A DNA stretch of 64,000 nucleotides from Marinomonas spartinae (GTDB lineage: Bacteria > Pseudomonadota > Gammaproteobacteria > Pseudomonadales > Marinomonadaceae): positions 1 through 64,000 of the forward strand of contig NZ_JAEMUI010000023.1 in NCBI RefSeq assembly GCF_016461715.1, written 5' to 3'. Position 1 is the stretch's first letter; each line of letters starts with the position of its first letter. Positions 48,862-58,761 of this stretch are shown here, in pieces. Below the pieces are notes generated by a model that worked only from the letters and a program-made list of their open reading frames with translations, was not told the DNA's origin and made no database searches. A program made the position numbers and the translations under genes.

Positions 48862-50163
48862 TTATGCCAAGTTTTCAACACGAATGCGCTGTACAGTTCC
48901 TGCGACATCCGGTAAAGCTTCGATGGAAGCAATCGCGGCATTCATATTTCGTTCTTTCACATCATGCGTCATGATCACCAGAGGCACCAGTTCACTGCCT
49001 TCACGCTCGCGCTGGATAATGGATTCGATACTAATCTCATTCGATGACAAGATTTGGGTAATGGTTGCCAATACCCCGGCACGATCTTTAATGGTCATAT
49101 TCAAGAAGAAGCCACACTCAATTTCTTCTACTGACAAAACGTCCGTATCAGACAACGCATCGGCTTGGAAAGCCAAATGTGGCACACGGTTATGGGGATC
49201 CGACGTTAACGTACGGGCAACATCGATGACATCGGCCACCACAGAGGATCCGGTAGGTAATCCGCCCGCTCCCGCACCATAGGTCAGTGTTGGACCAACC
49301 GCATCCCCTTTGACCATGACGGCATTCATCACGCCATTAACATTGGCCAACAAATGTTTATGGGAAATCAGCGTAGGATGAACTCGCAATTCAATACCTG
49401 TTTTGGAGCGACGCGCAATACCTAGGTGTTTTACGGCATAGCCTAAATCATCAGCAAAGGCCACATCTTCCGCCGTAATGCGACTGATACCTTCGGTGTA
49501 GGTTTTCTCAAACTGCAGCGGTATGCCAAAGGCGATGGACGCCAGAATCGTCAACTTGTGTGCGGCATCAATGCCTTCAATGTCAAAAGTCGGATCGGCT
49601 TCGGCATACCCTAATGCTTGGGCTTCAGCCAACACGTCATCAAAATCACGACCTTTTTCACTCATTTCAGACAGAATGAAGTTACCAGTACCATTGATGA
49701 TGCCTGCCAACCATTCAATACGGTTCGCCGACAAGCCTTCGCGCAAAGATTTAATAATGGGAATACCGCCAGCGACGGCCGCTTCAAAGGCAATCATAAC
49801 GCCTTTTTCGCGAGCTCGGGCAAACAGCTCATTGCCATGCTCCGCAATCAAAGCCTTGTTCGCCGTCACAACGTGTTTACCGTTCTCAATCGCCGTTAAT
49901 ACCAGCTCTTTCGCCACGGATGTGCCACCGATCAACTCCAGCACAATATCAATATCTGGGTTGTTGGCAACATCAAAAATATCACGAGTCACCTTAATTC
50001 CCGTGGTATCACAAGCATCATTATCACGCCGGGTACCCACTTGCTCGATCACAATACTGCGGCCAACACGCCTGGTAATCTCTTCGGCATTCCTGCGAAG
50101 AATATTAAAACTGCCAGACCCTACTGTTCCCAGCCCACAAATCCCGACTTTTACCGGTTCCAA
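48862..50163 (-). CDS. hom: Homoserine dehydrogenase
   Basis: Reduces aspartate semialdehyde to homoserine. The 433 residues have the NAD(P) motif VGICGLGTVGSGS at the N-terminus, KHVVTANKALIAEHG, AAVAGGIPIIKSLREGL, GIINGTGNFILSEM, EADPTFDIEGIDAAHKL and a C-terminal ACT domain (about 350-430) for feedback control by threonine. The start is TTG at 50163 with GGGGTG 5 nt upstream; no ATG lies before the nucleotide-binding motif, and MEPVKVGICGLGTVG matches pseudomonad Hom. Between dsbC and thrC, as in Pseudomonas. Confidence 0.97.
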   Translation of the reverse strand: MEPVKVGICGLGTVGSGSFNILRRNAEEITRRVGRSIVIEQVGTRRDNDACDTTGIKVTRDIFDVANNPDIDIVLELIGGTSVAKELVLTAIENGKHVVTANKALIAEHGNELFARAREKGVMIAFEAAVAGGIPIIKSLREGLSANRIEWLAGIINGTGNFILSEMSEKGRDFDDVLAEAQALGYAEADPTFDIEGIDAAHKLTILASIAFGIPLQFEKTYTEGISRITAEDVAFADDLGYAVKHLGIARRSKTGIELRVHPTLISHKHLLANVNGVMNAVMVKGDAVGPTLTYGAGAGGLPTGSSVVADVIDVARTLTSDPHNRVPHLAFQADALSDTDVLSVEEIECGFFLNMTIKDRAGVLATITQILSSNEISIESIIQREREGSELVPLVIMTHDVKERNMNAAIASIEALPDVAGTVQRIRVENLA

Positions 50164-50308
50164 AACTACACCCCACAGAGACAGTTTGTTTTTTATAAGA
50201 CTCGTTCAAAAATTGCCATTTAAGATCATTATACCGCCACCATCCAGCAAACCCAACGCTGAAACAACTGAAGACACTGCATGTTTGGTGGAATATTTTG
50301 CAATAACA

Positions 50309-51043
50309 CTATAACCCAAGTTCTTTTGCTAATACGTTCGCGGGCAAATAACCAGGCACAAATTTACCATTACTCAAAATCATCGTTGGTGTACCACGAA
50401 CCCCAACGTCATTACCTAAATTGTAATCAGAAGCAACGGGGTTAGCACAGGTATTTTCAGGGATATCCTCCCCCTCTGTCGCTTTCGTGAACCATTCCTG
50501 AGGGTTATCAGAACACCATACACTGACCATTTTTTTGTAAGCAGGAGAGCCGATCCCGGCTCGCGGATAGGCAAGGTAGCGAACAGTAATCCCCATTTTA
50601 TTTAATTCCGGCACCTCTTTGTGCAGCATACGGCAGTAAGCACAATCCACATCCGTAAAAACGGTTATATGAGCTTTTTCATTTTTTGCTTTAAACACAA
50701 TCATTTTGGAAACCGGTAACGACTCAATTTTAGCCAGTTTCTCTTGCTGAGTTTCATTCTCGATTTGCGAGCCGTCAATTTTATACATATCTCCAACAAT
50801 GAAATATTTTCCATCAGGACTCATATGCAACGTTGGACCATCTTTTAGTTCAACGGTATAGAGATTTATCCCCTTATGAAACGCCATACTATCAATCGAA
50901 TATTGCGGTAAAGCGCGTTTAATCGCCGCTTTGACTTCATCCGCCCCCGCTTGCGCGGCATTAGAAAAAAATACAAAAGAAAAAAGAGAAGCAAGAGTAA
51001 CAAAGAACGATACTCTAGATAGAAGCGAACGAGGATTCATCAT
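50309..51043 (-). CDS. dsbC: Periplasmic thiol:disulfide interchange protein DsbC
   Basis: Disulfide isomerase. The product (about 244 residues) has an N-terminal signal peptide (FFVTLASLFSFVFFSNAAQA), a dimerisation domain, and a thioredoxin fold with the active site VDCAYCRMLHKE and the cis-Pro loop GVRGTPTMIL. The ATG at 51043 has AGG 5 nt upstream; an adjacent ATG at 51040 is equally possible. Upstream of hom in the same direction across 145 bp, an order known from pseudomonads. Confidence 0.95.
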   Translation of the reverse strand: MMNPRSLLSRVSFFVTLASLFSFVFFSNAAQAGADEVKAAIKRALPQYSIDSMAFHKGINLYTVELKDGPTLHMSPDGKYFIVGDMYKIDGSQIENETQQEKLAKIESLPVSKMIVFKAKNEKAHITVFTDVDCAYCRMLHKEVPELNKMGITVRYLAYPRAGIGSPAYKKMVSVWCSDNPQEWFTKATEGEDIPENTCANPVASDYNLGNDVGVRGTPTMILSNGKFVPGYLPANVLAKELGL

Positions 51044-51104
51044 GAACACCTTAAATAATCAAAATACAAAGACTATTAGGCCACAATAGAGCATATTGGT
51101 TCCA

Positions 51105-51135
51105 TAAAAAAAGGCGACTTTCGTCGCCTTTTTTT
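51105..51135 (-). terminator. Terminator of the rpsP-rimM-trmD-rplS operon
   Basis: AAAAAAAGGCGAC-TTTC-GTCGCCTTTTTTT is a perfect 13-bp hairpin with a 4-nt loop and T tract, 12 nt beyond the rplS stop codon. Confidence 0.95.
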
Positions 51136-51147
51136 AATGCAGAAAAA

Positions 51148-51510
51148 TTAACGTTTCGCCAATTTTTCTTTAATACGTGCTGATTTACCAGAACGCTCGC
51201 GTAGGTAGTAGATCTTAGCCTGACGCACGTCACCGCGACGTTTCACTTCGATGCTTTCAACCAATGGGCTGTAAACTTGGAAAGCACGCTCTACACCGAT
51301 ACCGCTAGAGATTTTACGAACGGTAAATGCAGAGTTAAGACCGCGGTTACGCTTAGCAATTACAACGCCTTCATAGGCCTGTAGACGCTCGCGTGAACCT
51401 TCTTTTACTTTAACTTGGACAACAACCGTGTCACCAGGGCCGAAGGCTGGGACATCTTTTGTCATCTGTTCAGCTTCAAGCTGCTGAATCAGTTTAGTTT
51501 TATTACTCAT
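51148..51510 (-). CDS. rplS: 50S ribosomal protein bL19
   Basis: Structural protein at the 30S-50S interface, 120 residues. Family features: [53 protein letters not shown] and [30 protein letters not shown], each a short conserved block. AGGAG lies 8 nt before the ATG. Last gene of the rpsP-rimM-trmD-rplS operon. Confidence 0.99.
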   Translation of the reverse strand: MSNKTKLIQQLEAEQMTKDVPAFGPGDTVVVQVKVKEGSRERLQAYEGVVIAKRNRGLNSAFTVRKISSGIGVERAFQVYSPLVESIEVKRRGDVRQAKIYYLRERSGKSARIKEKLAKR

Positions 51511-51579
51511 GGATGTGACTCCTAATGATATGGTTTCTTATCAGCATGAAGGTTCTTCTGTCTGATAAGCTCGCAATTC

Positions 51580-52332
51580 CTACTCTGCCGAGGTTGAATC
51601 TTCAGTTTCGCGAATAAACTCTTCTAACAACTTTTGCTGTTCCTTGTCCAACTCAAGGTCTTGCAAAAGGTCTGGCCGGCGTTGCCAAGTTCTTCCGAGC
51701 TTTTGCTTTAATCGCCAGCGTCTGATCTCCTCGTGGTTGCCACTAAGTAGTACAGAAGGGACAGGTTGACCATCCAAAACTTCTGGGCGAGTGTAATGCG
51801 GACAGTCCAACAACCCATCAGCAAACGAATCTTCGTCCGCCGAGGCCTGCTTTCCAAGCACTCCGGGTACCATACGAAATACAGCATCCATGAGCACCAT
51901 TGCCGGCAATTCACCGCCACTTAGGACAAAGTCGCCAATCGACCATTCTTCATCAATCTCAGATTGAATCAAACGCTCATCAACGCCTTCATAACGGCCT
52001 GCTACCAGAATAAATTCTGCTTGTTTAGCAAGCTGTTGCACGCCTTCTTGCGTTAGCGTACGCCCTTGAGGGGACAGATAAATAACTTTTGCGTTGGGTA
52101 CCAATAATTTAGCACTTGCAATCGCATCTTTGAGAGGCTGAACTTTCATCAGCATCCCTGGACCACCACCATAAGGCCGATCATCTACTGTTTTATGTCT
52201 GTCATGGGTAAAGTCTCGGGGATTTATAAAATCCATCTCGACTAAACCAGACTTAATGGCTCTGCCCGTCACACCATATTGGGTAATGGCTTGAAACATT
52301 TCCGGAAAAAGCGATATCACGCTAACCTTCAC
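51580..52332 (-). CDS. trmD: tRNA (guanine-37-N1)-methyltransferase
   Basis: Methylates G37 next to the anticodon to prevent frameshifting. The 250 residues have the TrmD motifs [37 protein letters not shown], the trefoil-knot SAM site [13 protein letters not shown] and [15 protein letters not shown]. It starts with GTG at 52332 behind GAGG (7 nt). Between rimM and rplS in canonical order. Confidence 0.98.
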   Translation of the reverse strand: MKVSVISLFPEMFQAITQYGVTGRAIKSGLVEMDFINPRDFTHDRHKTVDDRPYGGGPGMLMKVQPLKDAIASAKLLVPNAKVIYLSPQGRTLTQEGVQQLAKQAEFILVAGRYEGVDERLIQSEIDEEWSIGDFVLSGGELPAMVLMDAVFRMVPGVLGKQASADEDSFADGLLDCPHYTRPEVLDGQPVPSVLLSGNHEEIRRWRLKQKLGRTWQRRPDLLQDLELDKEQQKLLEEFIRETEDSTSAE

Positions 52333-52353
52333 GTAGCGACCTCAGTTTGTCAG

Positions 52354-52899
52354 TTAAAATTCCGGATCCCAATCGACCACCATTTCCTGCTGTTCTAGAT
52401 TAATCTCTAAAACATAAGTACCTGGTGCATAAGGAATCAGGCGTTCTTCACGATCAAAACTGCCTTCACACGCACGGATAACAAGAACATCGTTTGCACC
52501 GGTTTCCATCAGTTGAGAAACCTTCCCTAAGAGGACACCCTCTTTGGTTGTAACCCTAAGACCTTCCAGCTGACTCCAGTAATAATCACCTTCCTCTAAT
52601 GCTGGGAGCTCTTTGGCATCAATGTAGATGTCTAACCCACAGAGTTCTTTTACTTGATCTCTGTCGCTATAACCTTTTACCGATGCCACCAAGCCGCGAC
52701 CTTGCAGACGCCCTTGGTTTAGTTCAACGGTCTTCCACCCACTAGGAGTTTTCAACCACCAATGCTTGTAATCGAAAATTCCTCGCATTGGGTCAGTGTG
52801 TGAATATAACTTCACCCACCCTTTAACACCATAAACTGATGTAATGCGTCCAACCACAAGGGCTTGCTCAGGAGCGGCCGCTTGCTTTAATTGAGACAT
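52354..52899 (-). CDS. rimM: Ribosome maturation factor RimM
   Basis: Chaperone for 30S head assembly that binds uS19. The 181 residues form an N-terminal RimM domain (LVVGRITSVYGVKGWVKLYS) and a C-terminal PRC-barrel (EGDYYWSQLEGLRV...LIPYAPGTYVLEINLEQQ region, with VDWDPEF at the end). GAGG precedes the ATG. Second gene of the operon, 15 bp after rpsP. Confidence 0.97.
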   Translation of the reverse strand: MSQLKQAAAPEQALVVGRITSVYGVKGWVKLYSHTDPMRGIFDYKHWWLKTPSGWKTVELNQGRLQGRGLVASVKGYSDRDQVKELCGLDIYIDAKELPALEEGDYYWSQLEGLRVTTKEGVLLGKVSQLMETGANDVLVIRACEGSFDREERLIPYAPGTYVLEINLEQQEMVVDWDPEF

Positions 52900-52914
52900 A
52901 GCACTACCTCAGTA

Positions 52915-53163
52915 TTAAGCGTTTTTGCCAGCTTCTTTAACAAGCTGAGCAGCACGGTCAGAAAGTTGAGCGCCTTGGCTAACCCAATGGTTTACGCGAT
53001 CTAGATCGATGCGTAGACGTTCTTCTTGACCACGAGCGATAGGGTTAAAGAAACCCAAACGTTCGATATAACGACCATCACGAGCACGACGGCTATCAGC
53101 CACGTTCAAATGATAGAATGGGCGCTTTTTAGAGCCACCACGAGAAAGACGAATAGTTACCAT
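52915..53163 (-). CDS. rpsP: 30S ribosomal protein bS16
   Basis: 82-residue small-subunit protein with the family start [19 protein letters not shown], then [21 protein letters not shown] and a C-terminal helix region. AAGGAA lies 9 nt upstream. First gene of the rpsP-rimM-trmD-rplS operon, downstream of ffh but behind two hairpins. Confidence 0.99.
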   Translation of the reverse strand: MVTIRLSRGGSKKRPFYHLNVADSRRARDGRYIERLGFFNPIARGQEERLRIDLDRVNHWVSQGAQLSDRAAQLVKEAGKNA

Positions 53164-53254
53164 ATGATTGGTTCCTTATTGCTTAACGAAACACCCCTTG
53201 CCGAGTCGATTTTTGACTCATACTACAAGAAGGCGGCATATTCTAGTCGATTAA

Positions 53255-53285
53255 CCAGAAAAACAAAAGGGCGAATTGCTCGCCC
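53255..53285 (-). terminator. Second ffh-rpsP hairpin terminator
   Basis: On the minus strand GGGCGA-GCAAT-TCGCCC followed by TTTTGTTTTTC. It sits 8 nt downstream of the first ffh terminator hairpin, forming a tandem pair. Confidence 0.75.
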
Positions 53286-53291
53286 AGACAG

Positions 53292-53319
53292 TAAAAACGG
53301 CAGTTTTTTAACTGCCGTT
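53292..53319 (-). terminator. ffh terminator
   Basis: On the minus strand AACGGCAGTT-AAAA-AACTGCCGTT followed by a T-rich tract is a perfect 10-bp stem, 40 nt past the ffh stop codon. Confidence 0.88.
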
Positions 53320-53360
53320 AATAAAAACAAGAAGATACATTAAAAATTTAGGGAACATAT

Positions 53361-54728
53361 CTAAAATTTAGGGAAATTTCCGCCGCCAGGCATCATTCCA
53401 CCCAAGCCACGCATCATTTTCTTCATACCACCTTTTGCGGACATCTTCTTCATCATCTTTTGCATTTGCTTATGCTGTTTTAAAAGACGATTTAAATCTT
53501 GGATCTGCAATCCCGCACCCGTTGAGATACGTTTTTTACGGGAGCCATTAATAACATCCGGATTACGACGTTCTCCAGGGGTCATGGAGTTAATCAAAGC
53601 TTCCATTTGAACGAACATTTTATCGTTCACTTTGTCTTGAATATTACCAAGCTGCCCCATACCTGGGAGCTTATCCAACATGGAGCTCATGCCCCCCATA
53701 TTTTTCATTTGCTGAAGCTGCTCTTTAAAGTCTTCTAAATCAAAGCCTTTACCTTTTTTCAGTTTCCCAGCAAGCTTTTCTGCTTTTTCTTTATCAATCT
53801 TTTGCTCTGCTTCCTCTATTAAGGAAAGCATATCGCCCATCCCCAGAATACGGGATGCCAAACGATCAGGGTGGAAAGGTTCTAACGCGCTCGTTTTCTC
53901 CCCTACACCTAAGAATTTAATGGGTTTACCAGTAATATGGCGAACCGACAACGCTGCACCACCACGGGCATCACCGTCGGTCTTGGTTAAAATCACCCCT
54001 GTCAGGGGTAACACATCCCCAAACGCCTTCGCGGTATTTGCCGCATCCTGCCCCGTCATGGCATCGACAACAAAAAGCGTCTCAATTGGATTAATGGCAT
54101 CGTGTAACGCTTTAATCTCCGCCATCATATCGTCATCAATAGCCAAACGACCTGCAGTATCGACAATCAATACATCTTTATGGGCTTTTTTGGCGTAATC
54201 GATGGCATTGTTCGCAATATCAATCGGTTTTTGTGTCAAATCACTGGGAATAAAATCCGCCCCAACCTCACTGGCAAGGGTTTCAAGCTGTTTGATTGCA
54301 GCAGGGCGATAAACGTCAGCACTGACCACTGATACCGATTTTTTGTGACGCTCCTTTAGATACTTAGCCAATTTTGCAACCGAGGTGGTTTTACCCGCCC
54401 CTTGCAAACCTGCCATCAAGATCACTGCAGGACGGGCAGCTCGGAGATTCAGTTCGTCATTGGCTTGGCCCATGACGTTTTCCAACTCTTGCTTAACAAT
54501 CTTAAGAAAGACTTGGCCTGGACTTAAACTTTTTGTGACTTCGGTACCCACGGCGCGCTCTTTGACCGCCGCAATAAAATCTTTAACAACAGGCAGAGCA
54601 ACATCGGCTTCAAGAAGCGCCATACGCACTTCACGCAGTACGTCTTTGATATTGTCTTCTGTTAATTTGGCACGACCTCGAATACGATCAAGCGAGGAGG
54701 TTAAGCGATTCGATAAATTGTCGAACAT
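53361..54728 (-). CDS. ffh: Signal recognition particle GTPase Ffh
   Basis: Binds 4.5S RNA and targets membrane proteins to FtsY and SecYEG. The 455 residues have the N-domain, the G-domain with GLQGAGKTTSVAKLA, DVYRPAAIKQLE, LIVDTAGRLAIDD and TKTDGDARGG, and the Met-rich M-domain (MKNMGGMSSM and the C-terminal KKMMRGLGGMMPGG). The ATG at 54728 is chosen for MFDNLSNRL and the GAGGG site; the open frame starts 15 codons earlier. Divergent from ypjD. Confidence 0.98.
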   Translation of the reverse strand: MFDNLSNRLTSSLDRIRGRAKLTEDNIKDVLREVRMALLEADVALPVVKDFIAAVKERAVGTEVTKSLSPGQVFLKIVKQELENVMGQANDELNLRAARPAVILMAGLQGAGKTTSVAKLAKYLKERHKKSVSVVSADVYRPAAIKQLETLASEVGADFIPSDLTQKPIDIANNAIDYAKKAHKDVLIVDTAGRLAIDDDMMAEIKALHDAINPIETLFVVDAMTGQDAANTAKAFGDVLPLTGVILTKTDGDARGGAALSVRHITGKPIKFLGVGEKTSALEPFHPDRLASRILGMGDMLSLIEEAEQKIDKEKAEKLAGKLKKGKGFDLEDFKEQLQQMKNMGGMSSMLDKLPGMGQLGNIQDKVNDKMFVQMEALINSMTPGERRNPDVINGSRKKRISTGAGLQIQDLNRLLKQHKQMQKMMKKMSAKGGMKKMMRGLGGMMPGGGNFPKF

Positions 54729-54856
54729 GTTGCCCTCAAAATTTGCTCTATTATGGAAAAAACCTTCATTCACGGTTTAACCAAGGTGAAATTCACCCTA
54801 TTATAACGGATAAATGATTGTCACCCTATACCTTTACTAATGGATCTATCAGTTTC

Positions 54857-55624
54857 ATGACTCAATTATCGCTTTGGCTTGCCTGTATTGCATGTTTTAC
54901 CTCTGGCATCACCTACTACTTTTGCCCTAAAGCGCGCCCTACACAGCTTATTGGTGCACTTGCCATCGCGCTACATGCCTATGCGTTATCCCTCACACTG
55001 CTTGATAGAAATGGTTTTACTTTTTTAACCATCGGATTGTTAATTGCCGTGATTGGCAATGCGCTATTGTGGTTTAGTAGCCGAGATAAAGATTTATCTC
55101 TTCTTATGGCAATTTCGTTTCCGCTGACGGCCATTATTATTGCCTTGAATGCGATTCAGCCTTGGAACCTACATGAATTGCATAGTAATTCTTGGGGCAC
55201 CAGCATCCATATATTAATTGCGTGTGTCGCCTACAGTTTATTTACCGCCGCCTGTGGTGTGGGAATTTTATTATCCATCCAAGAATACCAACTCAAAAAT
55301 CATAAGTTAAAACAACTTCTTAGAGTACCGCCACTGCAGGTGCTGGAACGCTTAATGTTTGAATTCATCTGGGCGGCTTTTATTTTCTTAACGGCAGCCA
55401 TCGCTACCGGTTTCTACTTCATTGAGGATATTTTTGCCCAGCATATGGTTCACAAAACCTTCTTCACCATCGCTTCTTGGTTTGTCTTTGCAGGATTGCT
55501 GATTGGCAGACGTTATGCTGGATGGCGCGGCCAGTTGGCCGTCAAGCTCACACTCAGTGGCTTTTTCTTGCTTATGTTAGGCTATTTTGGCAGTCAAATT
55601 GCGTTACAAATTATTATGCATTAA
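54857..55624 (+). CDS. ypjD: Cytochrome c assembly (CcsA/HemX-like) membrane protein YpjD
   Basis: Eight-helix inner-membrane protein of the CcsA/ResC haem-handling superfamily, 255 residues. It has SWGTSIHILIACVAYSLF with a conserved His, and HKTFFTIASWFVFAGLLIGR with a second, positions likely to ligate haem in relatives. YpjD itself has no firmly assigned function. The ATG at 54857 is used; a TTG further up (54818) would add 13 residues. The ffh//ypjD-corB arrangement is the same as in E. coli. Confidence 0.9.
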   Translation: MTQLSLWLACIACFTSGITYYFCPKARPTQLIGALAIALHAYALSLTLLDRNGFTFLTIGLLIAVIGNALLWFSSRDKDLSLLMAISFPLTAIIIALNAIQPWNLHELHSNSWGTSIHILIACVAYSLFTAACGVGILLSIQEYQLKNHKLKQLLRVPPLQVLERLMFEFIWAAFIFLTAAIATGFYFIEDIFAQHMVHKTFFTIASWFVFAGLLIGRRYAGWRGQLAVKLTLSGFFLLMLGYFGSQIALQIIMH

Positions 55625-55707
55625 CGTCTAATACCATAAAGTCATTTGACAGCAACTTTTTAAGCACTAATAATCCCTTTTATCTTAACAATTGAGGCAG
55701 TCCCTTC

Positions 55708-56964
55708 TTGAACGATGTTCCCTTAAGTATTCTCGGTGGCATACTTTTTAGTCTAATCTTAATTTCCGCCTTTTTCTCTAGCTCAGAAACAGGCATGCTG
55801 ACCTTGAACAAGTACCGTCTGAAGCATCTGGTGAAAAACAAAAACCGCACGGCAATGCGAGTCAGCAAATTACTCGAGCGCCCAGATCGCCTACTTGGCC
55901 TTATTCTGATCGGCAATAACTTTGTTAATATTTTAGCGTCTGCGATCGCAACCATTATTGCTGTGCGCATTTGGGGCGATGCTGGTGTCGCCATTGCCAC
56001 AGCCGCGCTCACATTGATTGTCCTTATCTTCGCCGAAGTGACCCCCAAAACCATGGCGGCACTTCACCCCGAAAAAGTTGCTTTTGCTGCATCCTGGCTG
56101 CTGTCGATACTGCTGAAAGTGTTTTACCCTATTGTCGTTTTTGTTAACAGCCTATCTAACGGCTTATTACGGATTTTTGGTGTACATACCATCCAGAATG
56201 ACCAAAACAAGTTAGACTCTGAAGAGCTTCGCACAGTAGTTAACGAAGCAAGCGGTTTGATTCCAGCCGCTCACCAAGAAATGCTGTTGTCGATTTTAGA
56301 CCTTGAAAAAGTCTCCGTAGAAGACATCATGATTCCTCGCAATGACGTGGTAGGCATTGACATTGAAGACAGCATTGAAGAAATCATTGAGCAAGTCTGT
56401 AACAGCCGCCATACCCGCATGCCTGTTTATAATGGCGAGCTTAATAAAGTCATCGGTATTCTTCATTCCCGTCGTGCAGCTACTTTCCTACAAGACCCAA
56501 ATCCGTCGAAAGCGGCGTTATTAAAAGCCACCGTTGAGCCCTACTTTATTCCAGAGAGCACTTCTCTTAATACAGTCTTATTGAACTTTCAAAAAGATCA
56601 CCAACAAATGGGTATCGTGGTGGACGAATACGGTGATGTTCAAGGTATCGCCGCATTAGAAGATGTGTTAGAAGAAATTGTCGGGGAATTCACCCCTCCT
56701 ACACAAGACGAAGAAGAAGAGATCCAACCTCTTGAAGACGGCTCCTTTAGAATTGAGGGCTCGACACACATTCGAGACATCAATAAAACCCTAGAATGGC
56801 ATTTACCGACCGATGGTCCAAAAACACTGAATGGCCTGATTATTGAGACCCTAGAATTTATTCCTGAACACCCTATTAGTTTATGGGTAGGTCACTACCA
56901 GATTGAAATTCAAGAAATAGAAGATAAGGTTGTTAAATTCGCCAAGCTCAAGCTCAAACGCTAA
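55708..56964 (+). CDS. corB: CorB/YfjD (CNNM/HlyC-CorC family) membrane protein with CBS pair
   Basis: 418-residue protein with an N-terminal DUF21 membrane domain of about four helices (SAFFSSSETGMLTLNKYRLKH, IGNNFVNILASAIATI, FAEVTPKTMAALHPEKVAF), two CBS domains (about 195-320, from VEDIMIPRNDVVGI) and a C-terminal CorC_HlyC domain. Relatives are Mg2+ or Co2+ transport or resistance proteins. The start appears to be TTG at 55708 with GAGG 11 nt upstream; no in-frame ATG lies before the first helix. Downstream of ypjD as in E. coli. Confidence 0.92.
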   Translation: MNDVPLSILGGILFSLILISAFFSSSETGMLTLNKYRLKHLVKNKNRTAMRVSKLLERPDRLLGLILIGNNFVNILASAIATIIAVRIWGDAGVAIATAALTLIVLIFAEVTPKTMAALHPEKVAFAASWLLSILLKVFYPIVVFVNSLSNGLLRIFGVHTIQNDQNKLDSEELRTVVNEASGLIPAAHQEMLLSILDLEKVSVEDIMIPRNDVVGIDIEDSIEEIIEQVCNSRHTRMPVYNGELNKVIGILHSRRAATFLQDPNPSKAALLKATVEPYFIPESTSLNTVLLNFQKDHQQMGIVVDEYGDVQGIAALEDVLEEIVGEFTPPTQDEEEEIQPLEDGSFRIEGSTHIRDINKTLEWHLPTDGPKTLNGLIIETLEFIPEHPISLWVGHYQIEIQEIEDKVVKFAKLKLKR

Positions 56965-56993
56965 GCTCAAGTGAAAACGTTAAGGATGTACCC

Positions 56994-57539
56994 ATGAGAT
57001 TTTGTCCAAACTGCGGTCATGCCGTGAATATGACGATACCAGAAGGCGATAATCGAGAACGCGCCGTATGTCCTCAGTGTGACTTTATCGACTATGATAA
57101 CCCAAGACTTATCACAGGTACTCTCCCCCTCTATAAGGGCAAAGTACTCTTGTGCAAACGCAATATAGAACCTCGTTTTGGCTACTGGACGTTACCCGCA
57201 GGCTTTATGGAAAACCAGGAAACCACAAGAGAAGGCGCTCTGCGCGAAACACTTGAAGAGAGCGGCTCCAATGCGACCTGCAAGCAAGCATTTAGCATGA
57301 TTAGCATTCCGCACATTAACCAAATTCATTTGTTTTACCTTGCAGAACTTGAACAAGACGACTTTCATGCCACAGAAGAAAGCTCGGAAGTCGCCTTATT
57401 TGATCTAGATAACATCCCATGGGATGAATTAGCCTTTAGCAGCGTCAGCAAAACACTCAATTTCTTTATTGAAGACCATAAAAAAGGCCATTATGGTTTT
57501 CATGAAGATACCATTCTATTTAACGTTGTATCGGAATAA
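56994..57539 (+). CDS. Nudix hydrolase with N-terminal zinc ribbon
   Basis: 181-residue protein with a CPNCG ... CPQC zinc ribbon (residues 4-31) and a Nudix domain with the box GFMENQETTREGALRETLEESGS, close to the consensus G-x5-E-x7-REUxEExGU. The zinc ribbon plus Nudix architecture occurs in NudC-like and NADH-pyrophosphatase-related proteins, but the SQPWPFPxS motif of NudC is not seen, so the substrate is open. AGGA lies 7 nt before the ATG. It overlaps the end of the convergent downstream gene by 20 bp. Confidence 0.9.
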   Translation: MRFCPNCGHAVNMTIPEGDNRERAVCPQCDFIDYDNPRLITGTLPLYKGKVLLCKRNIEPRFGYWTLPAGFMENQETTREGALRETLEESGSNATCKQAFSMISIPHINQIHLFYLAELEQDDFHATEESSEVALFDLDNIPWDELAFSSVSKTLNFFIEDHKKGHYGFHEDTILFNVVSE

Positions 57540-57828
57540 TATGATAAGCCACTTCCTCATAAGGGTGTGAGGACAGCAAGGCATTAATTGCGCTCTGCTT
57601 GACATCTTCTTGCAGCAGCATTTCAACACGATACTCACAGATGTGTGAAATCTCATTCACTTTCCCAGAGTGCGGGTCTGCCCCCTCAAGAGGTCGAAAC
57701 TGCCCCTCTCCTTTAATCTGCCAGCAATAATGATCATAGTTCCCTAATGACCCAGCCCCCACAGAAAACAACGCCTGTTTTACTTTATCTAAATCTGTTT
57801 CTGGCACATAAAATATGAGTGAATACAT
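57520..57828 (-). CDS. Stand-alone YqfO/NIF3 C-terminal domain protein
   Basis: 102-residue CutA-like ferredoxin-fold protein equivalent to the domain inserted in YqfO-type NIF3 proteins. Visible features are LIFYVPETDLDKVKQALF at the start, GAGSLGNYDHYCW and the closing HPYEEVAYHIIPI. AAGGAGAG lies 4-6 nt before the ATG at 57828. Function unknown. The last 20 bp overlap the 3' end of the Nudix gene on the other strand. Confidence 0.9.
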   Translation of the reverse strand: MYSLIFYVPETDLDKVKQALFSVGAGSLGNYDHYCWQIKGEGQFRPLEGADPHSGKVNEISHICEYRVEMLLQEDVKQSAINALLSSHPYEEVAYHIIPIQR

Positions 57829-57888
57829 AAAACTCTCCTTAGTTATTAACAAATTATTATTAAAGGTAAAGCCATTTTCAACGCACCA

Positions 57889-58761
57889 CTACCATAGACT
57901 AACTTGCTCTTGACTCTGAGGCAAAGACAATTTCTCTTGATACTCAGGGCGTAGATCTCGCACCTTTTCATCCAATTGAGCCGCCAATGTGGGCGCGGCA
58001 ATATTATCCGAGGAATGCACAAATACGCTCGGCGTCAGCCCTTCAGACAACCATTGCGACAGTTTCATCGCCCATTGATCCAGCCAAGCGTCATTAAGAG
58101 GTAAATCTGGATGACCAATAAAACGCACCACAGGATGCCCCGAAGTCGCAATAGGGTGACAGGGCACACGAGGCTTTTTCTTTTGCGCATCCACCAAGCT
58201 GTCACAATAGGCATCCGTAGAAAACACCGGACGTGAATCCATAATAACCCGATTCACACCACGCTCAGACAGTGCGGATAAGAAATAACGCTCTGTATTA
58301 CCTTTATCAAAATACGCCAAATGACGCACCTCCACCGATAACGGTGCCGACAGCGACCACAAATCACATAAAGCTAGAATCGTCTCCAGCGCACGCTCAT
58401 CGCACACAGCAGGGAACTGCAGCATTGTTGGCCCAAGCTTACTCAACAAAGGCTCCAACGACCCCATAAATTCCAGCCAATCCCGTTGCACCTCTTGCCA
58501 AGGTCGCTCTATTAAACGATGAGTGACCGTCTGCGGCGCTTTAAAACTAAACTTAAACCCATCATTGACCGACTCATACCAACGCATCAACTGAACATCA
58601 TCCACCTTAGTGTAAAAAGTACTGCCCACCTCAACAGTAGAAAACACCTGTGAATAACGGCCTATTCGCTCTCCCGTTGCCAAAGAGGCCGGATACAACC
58701 AGTTCACCCAAGCAGGGTGTTGCCACTGAGCCATGCCATAATAAATCTTCATTGAGGACAT
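57889..58761 (-). CDS. DUF72 (YecE) family protein
   Basis: 290-residue TIM-barrel protein of unknown function. Typical DUF72 stretches are IGRYSQVFSTVEVGSTFY near residue 33, WYESVNDGFKFSFKAPQTVTH, GPTMLQFPAVCDE and PSVFVHSSDNIAAP. The start may be at 58761 or at an ATG three codons later. It lies 60 bp upstream of the YqfO-domain gene in the same direction. No active site is established for the family. Confidence 0.9.
   Translation of the reverse strand: MSSMKIYYGMAQWQHPAWVNWLYPASLATGERIGRYSQVFSTVEVGSTFYTKVDDVQLMRWYESVNDGFKFSFKAPQTVTHRLIERPWQEVQRDWLEFMGSLEPLLSKLGPTMLQFPAVCDERALETILALCDLWSLSAPLSVEVRHLAYFDKGNTERYFLSALSERGVNRVIMDSRPVFSTDAYCDSLVDAQKKKPRVPCHPIATSGHPVVRFIGHPDLPLNDAWLDQWAMKLSQWLSEGLTPSVFVHSSDNIAAPTLAAQLDEKVRDLRPEYQEKLSLPQSQEQVSLW

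Noticed and set aside
49523..50314. Long plus-strand open frame opposite hom (263 codons)
   Set aside because: It is antisense to the clearly conserved hom gene, is serine- and proline-rich low-quality sequence, and has no family features.
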